Under the pieces are notes generated by a model. That model was given only the letters and a program-made list of their open reading frames with translations, was not told where the DNA came from and ran no database searches. 64,000 nt of DNA from Fomes fomentarius (lineage: Eukaryota; Basidiomycota; Agaricomycetes; Polyporales; Polyporaceae). Positions 24,662-36,286 of the stretch are shown piece after piece. Location: assembly GCA_022606135.1 (NCBI GenBank), contig JABYQN010000001.1:2108001-2172000 (forward strand). The letters are read 5' to 3'. Positions within the stretch are counted from its first letter, which is position 1, and every line of letters starts with the position of its first letter. The translations under genes and the position numbers were made by a program.

Positions 24662-24775
24662 ACACCAGCCAGTAGCGGCTTCTCTCCATTTACCTTCTAT
24701 CATTGGCTGTGCCAACTCCTTCGTCGCTGTTGAACAGACTACTCCATCCTTTCTTTACATTGTATCGCATTCACA

Positions 24776-26856
24776 ATGGTCCTGACCGCCGGAAGCTTCA
24801 CTTCACTCATGCACGCCCTGAGCCTTACCCAAGGCTCATTCAAACCTACTCCGGAGAGCTCGCAGTATGTCCCTGCTACGCCTACATTCAACAGGAAGAT
24901 AGCTGCCCCTGCCGTCAACGACACTAAATACTCGTATACGTCTTATGGGTCCATACATCATGCGTCGCAATCGGACTACTCCGCACTGCATCTCGTCGCG
25001 CTGAGCCAGCAAGACGCGAACTGCTCGGTACAGCCGTACCAGATCCAGGATCCAGCTGTGCAGCCGTTCGCGCCGTACGACTCGGCCAAAACGACCGTCT
25101 TTCGCTATAGGCAGCAGCAGTCTGTCAACCTCGGTTCTTGGTAATTCACCGCCGGTACGATTTAGCGTCCCCACATACGAGTTGATTGATTCTGGCAGGT
25201 TCGTACACGAACAGTGGATGACGCCGTCCGTCTTCAGCTGCGCGGCTGGTGCAAAAATATCCGAGCTTGACATTGCTTTTGGCTGGGGCTCTCCTGACTC
25301 TGCTCGAGCTGTTCTGGAACGACACTGGGACACCTTCATCACTGCTTCGGACTTCCAATACCTTGCTAGCATAGGCATCAACACTGTCCGGCTACCTATC
25401 GGGTACTGGAGTCTTGGGCCCCTCTTTTGTCAGGGGACGCCCTTTGAGCCTGTTGCTACTGTCTATCAGAACGCATGGAGTCGGGTCGTACGGGCGATCA
25501 ACTGGGCGGCGGACTACGGTATCGGGGTCTTGATCGATCTACACGGAGCGCCTGGTAGCCAGAATGGACAACAGCACTCTGGGATCTCCGACGGTCAAGT
25601 CAATCTCTTTGGAAACGACTGGTACGAGAACAAGACAATCACAGTCTTGGCGTACCTCATCCAAGAACTTGCGAACGTCACAAACGTAGTTGGCATCCAG
25701 ATGCTCAACGAGCCGAAGAACGTGGACGAGCTTCCTGATTTCTGTATGTCCCTATGGGTGGAACCCGAACTTGTCACCGATGACTGAGCGTTGTACACAG
25801 ACTCGCGAGCTATTGCCACAATGAGGCAGACTGGCCCTACTGCGGCATCCTTCCCTTTGTACCTTCACGATGGTTTTGATCTGGACCGGTTCAGCAATTT
25901 CGTAGCCAACAGGAGCGACTTCGTTGTGCAAGACCACCACTCGTACTTTGTCTTTACTCCCGCTGATAAGTCCGAAACCGCTACGGATCACATTCAAGAC
26001 ATCCACGGGTCGATCTCAGACAAGCTGGTTGCGGCCACCGAGCGCCAGCGTAGGAACCTTGTGGTGGACGAGTTCTCGTGTGCCCTGACCGATCAGAGCC
26101 TCCAGAACGAAAGCGATCCCGACGGAGCACGCCGGGACTTCTGCACGGGACAAATGGAGATATACCAGAATGAGACGGCCGGCTGGGCATTCTGGGGTGA
26201 GGGCCGACTCAGATACGTGACGGTGTTGACGTATGCTGATGCTAACACGACCTGTTGTAGCCTACAATAAGGAGGAATGCGACGACGATCCAGGGTGGTG
26301 CTTCAAAGCAGCAGTCGGGAAGAGCCTTCCGTCGACGTTCTTCTCGTACGGCAGGGCACCGGTCGGAGATCCTGCACGCATACCAGCGCTAGGCGACATG
26401 ATCGCTGGGATGGGTTCGCCTTCATACAACATGTCGGAGCTCCCTTCTGCGGGAACATCCAGCTCCCAGTCGAGTTCAGCCTCTGGTCCGGCTCCCACCA
26501 TCAATGTCGGAATTTTCCCCGAGGTCCGACGGCGGAGTCGGCTGAGTCCTTCGCGGCGGTCCCGCTCTCTTCATCGACGCGAAACTCGCCCGCAGAAGCG
26601 CGAAGGTCAGAGTCAGTTGCCCATTGATCCCGAGCAGCGCGCGATCTCGAAAGGCTACTCGGACGGGTTCTTGACGGCCAAGATATTCGCGCTGTATGGC
26701 ATGTCGAAGCTCGGGTTCACGGGTCAGTATATAGACGACAGCATCGCCAAGTTGGGGCACAAAATCATACAACGCGGGATGGAGCACTATTATGAGCAGT
26801 GGTTTATGGAAGGCTTGAGCGATGGGGAAGCCCTCGTTGGTTCTTATGTTGAGTGA
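24776..26856 (+). CDS. Glycoside hydrolase family 5, exo-beta-1,3-glucanase-like
   Basis: Exons 24776..25140, 25199..25743, 25801..26196, 26261..26856; 633 residues. GH5 enzymes of this group cut terminal glucose from beta-1,3-glucans, acting on the fungal cell wall or storage glucan. The TIM barrel begins about residue 117 (RYRQQQSVNLGSWFVHEQWM). Landmarks: GINTVRLPIGYWSLGP, VLIDLHGAPGSQNG, acid/base Glu in MLNEPKNV (about E293), QDHHSYFVF, and nucleophile Glu in VVDEFSCAL (about E394), followed by GWAFWAYNKE. The active site is complete. Unusual parts are a ~115-residue N-terminal extension without an obvious signal peptide and a ~180-residue C-terminal extension, with a basic, Ser/Arg-rich piece and a final helical block SDGFLTAKIFALYGMSKLGF. 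Confidence 0.88.
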
Positions 26857-27029
26857 GACTCACGGGCGCCTTGAGTCCATAACTACTATGAAGTTGATTG
26901 TTCACAAAGCACTAGTACTTTATTGCGTCCTCGTTCATTTCCCGGGAGGGCTGGGCCCAGTGGTAGGCAAAACACCACAGAGTGACTATAGAATGCTAAG
27001 GGATCAAGGGATCTCGGACTTACTGAACC

Positions 27030-27052
27030 AGACGCTCATCTTATGAGCGTCT
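27030..27052. terminator. perfect hairpin downstream of the GH5 gene
   Basis: AGACGCTCAT and ATGAGCGTCT form a perfect 10-bp stem with a 3-nt loop, 174 bp after the GH5 stop and 219 bp before the IF-2 start, both genes running in the same direction. It may mark a 3'-end or pausing site; this is inference, since eukaryotic termination does not need a hairpin. The remaining 26857-27270 holds 3' and 5' untranslated sequence with C-rich pyrimidine tracts. Confidence 0.3.
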
Positions 27053-27270
27053 AGGCTCCCCCTATCTAGCCGGGCACGTGCGTGCGACGTAATTCGCTGG
27101 GCCGTATTTTCCGGAGATGAGAGCGCGTCGTTGAGTCTGGACCTCTTGTCACCACCCTCCTTCCTCCCCTTCCACCGCTTTCTCCCCCGGTCTGCATTCT
27201 CTGGTACGGTTAGATGCGCTACTGAGTAATCCGTAATTCCTCCTCTACCCTCCTCGCATAACTATCACCC

Positions 27271-30200
27271 ATGCGCCGTTCTCTTCGAATCGCACGCTTG
27301 GGAGTTCGTGCAGCTTCCACTGCGACAGCAACAAAGGTGTGTATGTTCAGTCACACTGATACCACAATCTCTCATGACCCACAACGCGTCTCGAAGCCGA
27401 AGTGGCAAGCGAACGCGTACAACGCTCCTTCCGTCACAATCCCGCAGAGCAGGAGCTGGGGACGGCCGCCGGATCCAAGCAGCTCATCTTCCCAGTCCCA
27501 ATCCCAAGCAAACATCCCGCAGAAACGTTCCTGGGCTCGTCCCCCGGAGCCCCCTGCACCGACACCTGGATCGTCTGGCTTCAAGGACCTCCCTGAGTCC
27601 ATACGTGCTCGCGCTTCGAGAGACCGGCAACAGCGGGTGCAGCCTCTGGCACCCTCATCCTCCGGTAAGGGCAAGCAGTCCGAGGAGTCTTCGCTTCAGG
27701 GCCTTGGGAATATCTTGCGGTCCGATCGTATACAGAAGGCTTCCAAGGCTCTTGCGGAAGGTGAAGGTGAGCAGAAGGTCGCGGAGACCGAGGGGCAGAA
27801 GGGAGGCAGCAGTCCACTGGCGCGTGTTTGGACTCCTAGCCCAGATGCAGATGACGGGTCTGCGTCGCGAAGCCGGAGCAAACGCTCCCAGTTCAAAGAG
27901 AGGGGTTCACTGGTATCGCGTCTGGCGGGGGAGGTCGAAATTCCAGCATACTCGCGCGTCTCTGTTATCCGTCCTGCCGGTAAGGAGAAAGAGAAGCTGG
28001 AGAAGGCACCGAAGCTGGTCAAACAGGTTAATGTGGACGTGTACATCCCCAGTGTCGTCAGTGTTGGCAACCTGGCAAAGTTGCTCAATGTGAAACTTGG
28101 TAAGTCGAGCAATGTACATCGTCGATGGGATCTCAACGCTGAGCTGGAACTTTTTGAGACACGTTGCGTCGGAAGATGATGCGAGTGGGTATGGAGGCCG
28201 AAGCCAATCATGATCATAGTAGGTCGCAATGCGTATGGATATGACTATCGAACGTGTTCTCATGTATCCCACAGTCCTCACTTCCGATTATGCGTCCCTG
28301 TTGGCCATGGAGTTCAACCGGAATCCAGTCATTAACGATGAGGCAGCATTCGACATCTATTCGCCGTGCGTATGGCAGTCAGTAGCTCTCTGTGTATTTT
28401 TTGACACTTGCGTTCGCTGTAGAGCTCCACACGCCGATCCGTCCACTTTACCCGCGCGACCACCCGTAGTCACCATTATGGGTCACGTCGATCATGGCAA
28501 GACTACGCTACTAGATACCCTGCGATCGACGTCCGTCGCAAAGGGCGAAGCGGGTGGCATAACGCAACACATTGGTGCTTTCTCCGTCCCTGTTCCAGCT
28601 AGCGGTACTAAGTCGGAAGCAACACGCACGATAACCTTCCTCGACACCCCTGGCCATGCGGCGTTTTCCGCAATGCGAGCTCGAGGCGCGAGCGTTACGG
28701 ATATCGTAGTGCTGGTAGTGGCTGCGGATGATGGGATAATGCCGCAGACCCGTGAGGTCCTCGAACTAGTGAAGAAATCCACAGTCGGCTTGGTTGTCGC
28801 GATCAACAAGGTGGACAAGCCGGGAGTCGACATCGTGAGTTTGCTTTTGCGTCCAACCCCGTGCAACCATGCTGAAAGCCTGCCTGCGCAGACCAAAGTT
28901 GAGCATGCCCTCCTTGCAGAAGGCGTGCAGCTGGAGACTTTCGGCGGAGACATTCCTTCCGTTCAGGTCTCTGGACTGACGGGTCAAGGGCTTGATCAGC
29001 TGGTCGAGACACTCTCCGCCCTTGCCGAGATGCAGGATTTGCGGGCTGAGCGTGAGGGACTACTCCAAGGATACGTTCTTGAATCTAAGGTCACGAAAGG
29101 TCTTGGGTAAGGGTTATAGAGTCTCATGGTTGCCAGAGCAACTTCTGATACATGCATTATAGACCGACCAGTACTGTCTTAGTCCTTCGCGGTAACCTCA
29201 AGGCTGGCCAGCATCTTATCTGTGGTTCGACGTCTGCCAAAGTCCGCCTGCTGCATGATTCGAACGGCAAACCGGTCAAGATTGCCCACCCTGGCATGGC
29301 GGTCACCGTCTCTGGGTGGAAGGAGCTTCCAAACGCTGGAGACGAGGTCCTGACTGGTTCGGAGGCTGATATCAAGAAGGCGCTTGGGAACCGTGCCCGC
29401 AAGGCTGAGATGGAGGTGGCTCTCGCTGATGTTGAAGCCATCAATGGGCAGCGTAGGCTTGAGCGCGAAAAGCGTGAGGCTGATGAGGGGGAGGGATCGG
29501 AGGACAGGTCTGCCATGCAAGCGCAGGCAGCAGGTCCCAAGGAACTGCGGCTGGTTATCAAAGGCGACGTTAGCGGCAGCGTTGAAGCTGTCTCGAATGC
29601 GCTAGAAGTCATCGGGAACGATATCGCGCGGACAAAGATCGTCGCGACGGGCGTTGGAGACGTGTCCGAGTCTGATATCATGCGGGCCAAGGCGACTGAA
29701 GGTACTGTATTCGCGCGTCCCCTTGCATCGTAGCCGAGACTGAAACGTATCGTCCTCTTGGTAGGCATTGTCATCGCGTTCTCTGTCAAGGTGCCACGAC
29801 CCGTCGAGGCAGAGGCGCACTCACAACATGTCTCCATCCTCACCTCTTCAGTCATCTACAAGCTCATGGACGACGTGACGGCACGCGTCATCGAGCTGCT
29901 GCCTCCTATCATCGAGAAGCGTGTCACGGGTGAAGCAGCGGTCCTGCAGCTCTTTGACATTCACCTCAAAGGCAAGAAAATCACCCAGATCGGTGGCTGT
30001 AGGGTGACCACCGGCATCGTCGAGAAGAGCAAGCTCGCGCGAGTGGTGCGGGACGGGGAAGTGGTTCATGAAGGTATGCATCACGAAGCAGTGCATTTTG
30101 GCTGTGTGCTGATCGTGGACCCATATGCAGGGTCTCTTGACACTCTCAAGCAGCACAAGAAAGACATGACCGAAGTCGGGCGGGGTAGTGAGTGTGGCCT

Positions 30201-30282
30201 GAACCTCGCCGGTTTCAATGACCTCCGCATGGGCGACATCATCCAGATGTATGAAGAGGTCCAGCTGCCCGGTAAATTATGA
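27271..30282 (+). CDS. IFM1: Mitochondrial translation initiation factor IF-2
   Basis: IF-2 is the GTPase that places initiator tRNA on the mitoribosome. Exons: 27271..27336, 27397..28099, 28159..28218, 28275..28365, 28423..28834, 28892..29106, 29163..29701, 29765..30073, 30131..30282; 848 residues, all phases closed. The N terminus [16 protein letters not shown] is a typical basic mitochondrial presequence. Next comes a disordered region, the IF2-N domain ([12 protein letters not shown]...), and the G domain with G1 GHVDHGKT (about 327-334), G3 DTPGH and G4 NKVD. Beta-barrel and C-terminal domains follow, with [27 protein letters not shown] and a late barrel [20 protein letters not shown]. 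The first intron could alternatively be read through in frame, so exon 1 is the least certain. The 3' end converges on the CHORD gene (155 bp apart). Confidence 0.94.
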
Positions 30283-30437
30283 TCGTATAATTGCTTAGTG
30301 GACGCTAGATCGTAGACGTAGAAGATGTGCTGCTATTCGATATGCGCGCACACACACTGCTCTCATCACATTCTACATACATGCCTATTGACGGCAATTG
30401 AAACTGCTCGATCATCCTCATATCGCCGTGACTGCCC

Positions 30438-31817
30438 CTATGTGCGTCCCTTGTTGGCACCGTCCAGGATGAGCTCTTTCGCCCCGATTGTGCCAGTCCG
30501 CCCTCCGACTCCAAAAGTGAAGTTGATGTTACCCAGATCACGATCGGTCTTTTCCAGCAGCGTCCAACTGCGATTATCTGACTTCTTCAGCTTGAGCTCG
30601 ACCTGTGTGACAAAAATGCCATCTTTAAAGTGTGTTTACGTATGGCCCGTGGTCGGTAAGCCTACCTTGGTGCCATAGAATTTGTATGATGATTCTGCGG
30701 CATTCACAGGGCCCCAGAGCTGTAAGGTTTTGCGGAATCGCTTCGATGCTGGCAAATAGAGATCAAGGAAGACCTAGGATACGCAATCAGCATGGTCGCA
30801 TAATTGTCCACCAACTATGGCGGGAAGTTGCAGTACTTCATTCTCCTCTATTTTGACCGTGCTGGTGTTCGGATCCGCTCTCTTCGCAAAGACCGACGCG
30901 TGAACCTCGGTCGGCGTCTGGTAGTGGTCAATGCGACATTGTGTGAATTCTTCTTGTTGCTGTTTGTCGTTGGGATGAACTTTGCTTCACTTCTCGAAGC
31001 TTCAGGCTTCTAGTCAACTCACCGACGACTCCTTCTTTTTCGGAACGAATACATGGCGCCCTTTCTTGCAGCCCTCGATCTTGAGGAACTCGTCAAATTC
31101 GAGCACGCGCCGTTTGCAGCAGAGGTAACCCTTGCACAAGTTGAGGACGACGCATACACCACGAGCAATTTGCGTACCTTGCTACCTTCATGGAAGATTG
31201 GCTTCATGTTGGATAAGTCTCCACGCGTTCCGAAGATTCCAGAGTCCGGAATACTCACCGGCTTCGGGTGGTACGTACACTCAGCCGCCTCTCCGCCTTC
31301 CTTCCGATGAAGTTCATCACTCTCGTATGCCACCTTGCACCCATTGTGTCGGCACTCCGTTCCTGCCGGTACATGCGCATCCAGATCATCCTCTTCCTCC
31401 TCGAATTTTGCTGCGGGTGCTGCGGGTGCTCGCGATCCAAGCGCCGGAGTGCTGGTTCCGGAACGCCCAGAAGAGTACTTCTCAGATGCACCCGAAGAGG
31501 AGGTCATCTGGAGGTTGGCTTGGGAAACTGGCTTGGGTGCAGGAGCCTTTGGAACCTCTTCGGTGTGTTGGCCCTTCGTGCAGCCCTGCGGACATCTTAA
31601 CGCTGCGGCCGATGGCACATTAGCTTGTAGCGCGACCTACCCCAATCTGCATGAACTCGTCGAAGTCTAAGACAGGCTTGTTGGTATCCGAGCAACACGA
31701 CCACGACTTGAGACCTTCATGGAAGACGGGTGCGCCAGGATGATAAGTACAGCTCTCCGGGCCATTGCTTGCTGGATCGAAGTCCTGATTGCAGCCTTTG
31801 TGCGTACAGCGACCCAT
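30438..31817 (-). CDS. CHORD- and CS-domain protein (CHORDC1/RAR1 family Hsp90 co-chaperone)
   Basis: Exons on the minus strand: 31817..31641, 31585..31259, 31201..31178, 31130..31023, 30959..30837, 30773..30666, 30602..30438; 343 residues. CHORD I (about 3-65) starts CTHKGCNQDFDPASNGPESC and ends FMQIGGCTKGQH. A Ser/Ala/Pro linker with an acidic patch EEEEDDLDAH follows. CHORD II starts CRHNGCKVAYESDE and runs through CTYHPKPPIFHEGSKGYLCC to GCKKGRHVFVPKK. Both carry full Cys/His zinc-ligand sets. The CS domain follows: YQTPTEVHASVFAKRADP, LYLPASKRFRKTLQLWGP, FYGTKVELKLKK, and RSWTLLEK. These proteins bind Hsp90 (and SGT1) and steady client complexes. Exon 3 is a 24-nt microexon inside CHORD II. 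No catalytic role is expected. Confidence 0.93.
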
Positions 31818-34800
31818 CACAGGTATATGCCTGTATATGCGCGATATGTGAGGGTAAGCAGACGGAAAAAGAGGGGTAACAACGATGGGGGAGACAGACC
31901 TTTTGAGACGGCTTAGACGCAGGGCGGGCGACTGGAAGCAGATCGCGATCGAAGATACCAGAAATTGCACGCGCTTCTCCCACGTGAGTCGCCCTAATTA
32001 AGATACGTCGCGTCGCGCGCGCAAGCTCGCGCGTACAGCGGCTGTGAGACGCCGGATCGCGCGCGCGAGGCCTCCGCAAGTGCTACTACCACATTGGCAC
32101 GGCGGAAAATACCGACGACTACTAAAGTACTCCTAGGGGTCCAGCCTCGCTCCGAGTGCGGTACCAGATACTTGGTTCATGCAATCTAACCCCCTGAGTC
32201 CTCAGTGAACGCGTGAAATCAAAAGAACACAGTACGGCATTGCGCAGTCTAACACGTTCAGTGAACGGCTATAGTGACATCGTTCTAGTACCACTAAGCA
32301 TCGAAGAACGTGCGTAAGTAAACGTCCTTCTTCCTCCACGCCGGCGTACTCAGGCGAACGCGAAACCGCGAAGTGGAAGGTCATTTCACGCCGCGCAACA
32401 ATGAGCCTTCTGTATCCCGCTCTCCAACCTTGAACTAACTCGCCGTTCACCAGAACAGTTATCGTCCATACCGTCTTTCGAGGCCTAGACCCCTCGCCGA
32501 CTGTGCGCCTCCAGGATGAGCCGGTTAGAAGCCTCGCGGCGGAGATGCGCATAACCCACCAGCAGCGATACAGAGTTCGAGGGTGATCGGTAGGCGGGCA
32601 TCTCCAATACGCGCGCTTTACCCGTGTAGCCTGCAGGAAGAGCACCTATGCTCGGCCACTGAGTCAGGACGAGATGTTGTAGCTGTGGATGTGACGGCGC
32701 GCCCGAAACGGGGAGGTTACGTGTGTTAGTAGGCCCTGCGGAACCAATATGGGGACGGAGGCCATAGGACGTAAATGCGGTTGGTTGAGGGTGATGATTG
32801 GCCCTATTCAGCGCCTTGTCGAAACAGGGCTCTCCGCCTGTGAATACGGGCGATCCTGGAATGTGAGCGGCGTCATTGATACGCTGGACATTGAACGATG
32901 CTTGACAGAGTAAATGGAAGATTTGCAAGTGATGGGAAGTTCGTATGCCCTTGGCCAGCTGATCTCTACACAGCACCGCCGACCGTGAAGAGGGGACATG
33001 CTCGCGTCTTCGCCGTGTTCTGGGTGACCTGCCTAGGCCCTACATGTGCCTTGGGTAACGACGATCGAGGTTTCCGCGGCGTCAAATGAGTGTCTACCGG
33101 CGAGCGGCATCTTCTCTTCATGAGTCATTTTCCTGCTTGGAAAGAGGTAGTATTCGTAGACGGCTCGGCGAAGGTCTCTCGGCAGTCGCCACTTTCTCCA
33201 CGGCCTGACACACTCACCCCCGTCAACCCTGGGCTGTCCCTGGGCCCCTGCGGTTATCGTGTCTGAAAGTTGTCTTATTAATCCGCTCTTCACTCGCAGT
33301 ACAAGATTGGGATCCGACTCAACTCCGCGACATAATCTGGACACCGACGCGACGTGTCCTTCACATAGTTTCCTGCGATTGCATTCTGCGATCGATAAAT
33401 CGCTCCAGTCCCGGACCAAGGCGGGTGCCCAGCAACATGGAGTTAGTAGTCCGTGAGGGTCAGAGCAGGCGAAGTAGGAGACGGAGGGGTCACCAAAGGT
33501 GCCGTACATCTCTCGCACGAAACGCTCCACATACCCCATCGACGATCAGCATGTCCACAAAGGTCACGTTTGGAGTCCCTGAAGCGCAAGGCGGTGACGT
33601 TGCATCCACACGGCGGACTTTAGGCGAACCAGTCCATGGACGGGCCCAATAGGGATCACCGTCTGCAACGAGGGTTAGAAAAACTTCACCATAGTTTCTT
33701 TCCACGGCCGATCCTCGGTCATATCCTGTGCGACGCAGTGCAGTGACCATGCCCATATCTTCAGGTAGCGCCATCTGGAAACTTGTGCCGCGGCATTTGT
33801 TAGGACGATACGAGACCCCAACGACGATGAAACACATCAGCTTCAAGACACCAACTTCTTTTCCACTCCACGTCCCATCTCACGGGGGTGCCTGGCAGTA
33901 TGTGAGCTCTTCTTCCGCCGCGCCGCTCTACCGAACTTGTTGAGGGCTCAGGGGAACGTTGCAGGGATTTCGAGTTGATAGCCTTTGACATCATCGCAGC
34001 AGTTGCGCAGTAAGGCTCCAGCAACGACTATCATGCATCACAGAGCTCACCGTTTAGTGGAGTAATGCTCGTCAGCACATCGAGGGAGAGACGCGGCAGT
34101 ATGAAGACTTCATAGATGACCAACGTGATATAGATTGACCGGTAGACGGATTTAATCCGCCTCTTGTCAACGCTATCTAGGCAATCTACGCGGTCGCTGT
34201 TGACCTGCGAGGAAAGGGCAGTGCCTCATCTCGACTATCTCCTGCAGCCGAGACCGTTGAAGGGCTTTTCTGTGCCTGGCAGAGACCGTGGGGGGAGGCG
34301 AGTAACCTTGAATAACGTATTGACCGCCAACCTTGGCTGGCAATAGCTCTAATCAGATATTGGCGAAATCAGGCGTGTGGCAAGTACCAATCAGTGCAGC
34401 AAGCAAACCGGTTCGAGCCGGTTTGAGGAGCATCGCGGAGGAGTTGATAATCATCCCGCACGGGAACTACGACCTACGGCGGAAGTTGACTAGGCGGTCA
34501 AACTTTGTCACTGTCCGGAGTCGGAAGTCGGAAGCGCGTCACAGTGACCGATTGCCCTCCAGCTCCAGAGTCCATTCGCCGAAACTCACAGGGGCTATTA
34601 TATCGTACCCCAAATCAGCCTTCCTTGGGCGTTGCAGGGTGATCATCGTTAGAGGATTTACAATTCAGGGGCTTGCCAGAACGGGTTGTCCCAATGAGCA
34701 TACTGCCACATCTGGTCGGCTATATCCGTTGATCTTGAACTAAACCCACAGTCAAAAGAGGCGTCGATCCTCGTTAAACGCCACAAGGTCGCAAGGTCGT

Positions 34801-34973
34801 ATCTGATAAGAGTTCGTGCCGTCTATATACTAATCAGTCCACCCCAACTCATGTTCATCGAGGTATCTCTCTGGAGAATGAGACGGCCATGCTATGCTTC
34901 TATGCTCTACTAGTAATGATAGTGATACAAACATAGCAAGCACAATGCCATTGAACGCTCATCCAGCCGAACG
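31818..34973 (-). other. unresolved region; probable diverged or decayed membrane-protein gene on the minus strand (about 32290-34454)
   Basis: From a possible ATG at 34454 the minus strand shows several exon-like pieces with usable splice sites: MIINSSAMLLKPARTGLLAA, AKVGGQYVIQGYSPPPT, a hydrophobic stretch SIYITLVIYEVFILPRLSLD (about 34100-34160), and SRWRYLKIWAWSLHCVAQDM (about 33740-33790). Farther down, open stretches include WTITVLVNGELVQGWRAG (about 32400-32470). The pieces do not chain into one clean frame in my hands and I recognise no family; a fungal multi-span enzyme is a guess. GC-rich alternating sequence (CGCGCGCG runs, about 32010-32070) marks the CHORD promoter. No plus-strand gene is supported. 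Confidence 0.3.
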
Positions 34974-36286
34974 CTACGATAGTCCTTGTCCAAACGCCTC
35001 CCACACTAGAAATCCGACACCCCAGGGACCCACACGTCCTAACGTCCGCAAGGCAGCATTCATCCGTCGGCGCATGCGCGACGTTGAGGGATCGTGCGGA
35101 GAGTGCATAGGATTCCTGAAGAACGACATGATACCGTGCTCACGGGCCTGCCGCAGCAGAATAGCTGGAATAGAGTGCTGATCGCGAACTGGCGCCAGCC
35201 GGTCAATGTGCACGACCTTTCGCGCAGCATCCCAAGGGCGCGACACTATCTCATATGCCAGGCCGGCGATGGCACCACCGGTCACAAGCGTAGTCGCGTG
35301 CACAACGGGCGGAGTGTGCTTTCGTAAAGTGCGGAACCGCTGGTCGGTGGACTGATCCAGGAGGTCTTGCGCTATCGTCTTCGTCTGAACGGCCCACCGG
35401 CGCGTTACATCAAAGATAGCAAAGAAGACAGCAAACCCTGAACATTGCATGCACGGAGGCGAAGAAAGAAGAGTGTTAAGACTTGCCACACACACACACA
35501 CACGAATGAGCAATTCCCGCCATACCGCAGATGTCTTTCGCACAGCCCCAGCCCCAGCCATCCCACCCTCGGCCCGCCATCTCTCCTACCTCCTTCATCC
35601 AGTCGCGGACCTGGCGCGCCTCAGACAGCTGCTCCGCGCGCGGCATATGGGTTGTGGGTTCGGTCTTGAGGAAGACTTCTTTCCATGCATCGTGCCAGCC
35701 GGTCGTGGAAGATGTACCTTCAAGCGCGAACCGCATGTTCTCAGCGGGGGCGGCCACGATGGCTTGCGCGCCTCCAGCGAGCGCGCCGGAGACGGCGGCG
35801 AGGCTTGTTGGATGGGCGGCGAAGTGGGGTTCAAGTAGGCTGGACGCCTCGGAATAAGTAGACCATAGCACAACGCCGAGGAAGCCGTTGACAAGCATTG
35901 GAGGAATAAAATGCTTGGGAATTACGGACCACTTGGGTCATCGGAGGATGAGACGCGGTTTGTCAGGGTCTAGCAAAATCGACCGACATACCCCATGTTC
36001 TTTCACCAGCCATGAGAGGTACTGTGGGGAAAGCGACTGGCCATGGTTCTGGGCGAGGCCACGCAGAGAGTGCCACCCACTCACTGGACGCACCGAGCGG
36101 CAAAGCAAAGAACGAGATTGTGAGCAGGGCTCAAGAACGAGGCTGAGGCCACACACCTTTCGAGGGTCGAAAGAGTCTGACCGGCCTGGAGAAGTATAGG
36201 GCTAAGCTGCGAGTTGCTGTCCGTGCAAGCGCAGCATAGAAGGAGCTGGATTGCTGCTGGGCGCCATCATCATCTTTGGCCGACAT
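34974..36286 (-). CDS. mitochondrial-carrier-like inner membrane protein
   Basis: Exons 36286..36157, 36083..35992, 35931..35526, 35437..34974; 363 residues. The start MSAKDDDG is followed by FYAALARTATRSLALYFSRP, a helix, then SLSPQYLSWLVKEHGW and IPKHFIPPMLVNGFLGVVLW. Helical hairpins with small residues (SLAAVSGALAGGAQAIVAAP, and TTLVTGGAIAGLAYEIVSRP) recall the odd/even helices of mitochondrial carriers. PAENMRFALEG and SRPWDAARKVVHI sit where carrier signature motifs (Px[DE]xx[KR]) would be, but are degenerate, with three repeats only partly recognisable. I infer a carrier-fold protein of unknown substrate. The intron between exons 3 and 4 contains a CA repeat. Confidence 0.72.
35487..35503. 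repeat. CA dinucleotide microsatellite
   Basis: About eight and a half CA units lie within the last intron of the carrier-like gene (it reads as GT repeats on the coding strand). Length polymorphism is likely; no effect on the splice sites is evident. Confidence 0.8.

Larger units (their letters stand above)
19446..24775. other. gene-poor region, about 5.3 kb
   Basis: No gene is well supported here except the weak two-exon candidate at 23655-24028. Coding-like fragments on the plus strand include RYRHQYTYTSTSGQIPTD (about 20100-20280, with plausible splice sites) and a stretch near 20490-20663 containing CERCGGPTLPDGLRTLCG, a CxxC pair resembling half a zinc finger. They do not join in one frame and could be relics. 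Homopolymer runs occur at about 23110-23121 (A) and 23203-23220 (T then A). An inverted-repeat element lies at 22230-22560 and a short perfect stem at about 22921-22943. Confidence 0.5.

Noticed and set aside
34404..34425. GGTTCGAGCC palindrome resembling a tRNA T-arm
   Set aside because: The loop is 6 nt rather than 7 and no acceptor, D or anticodon arms can be drawn around it; it probably lies in a coding exon of the unresolved minus-strand gene.
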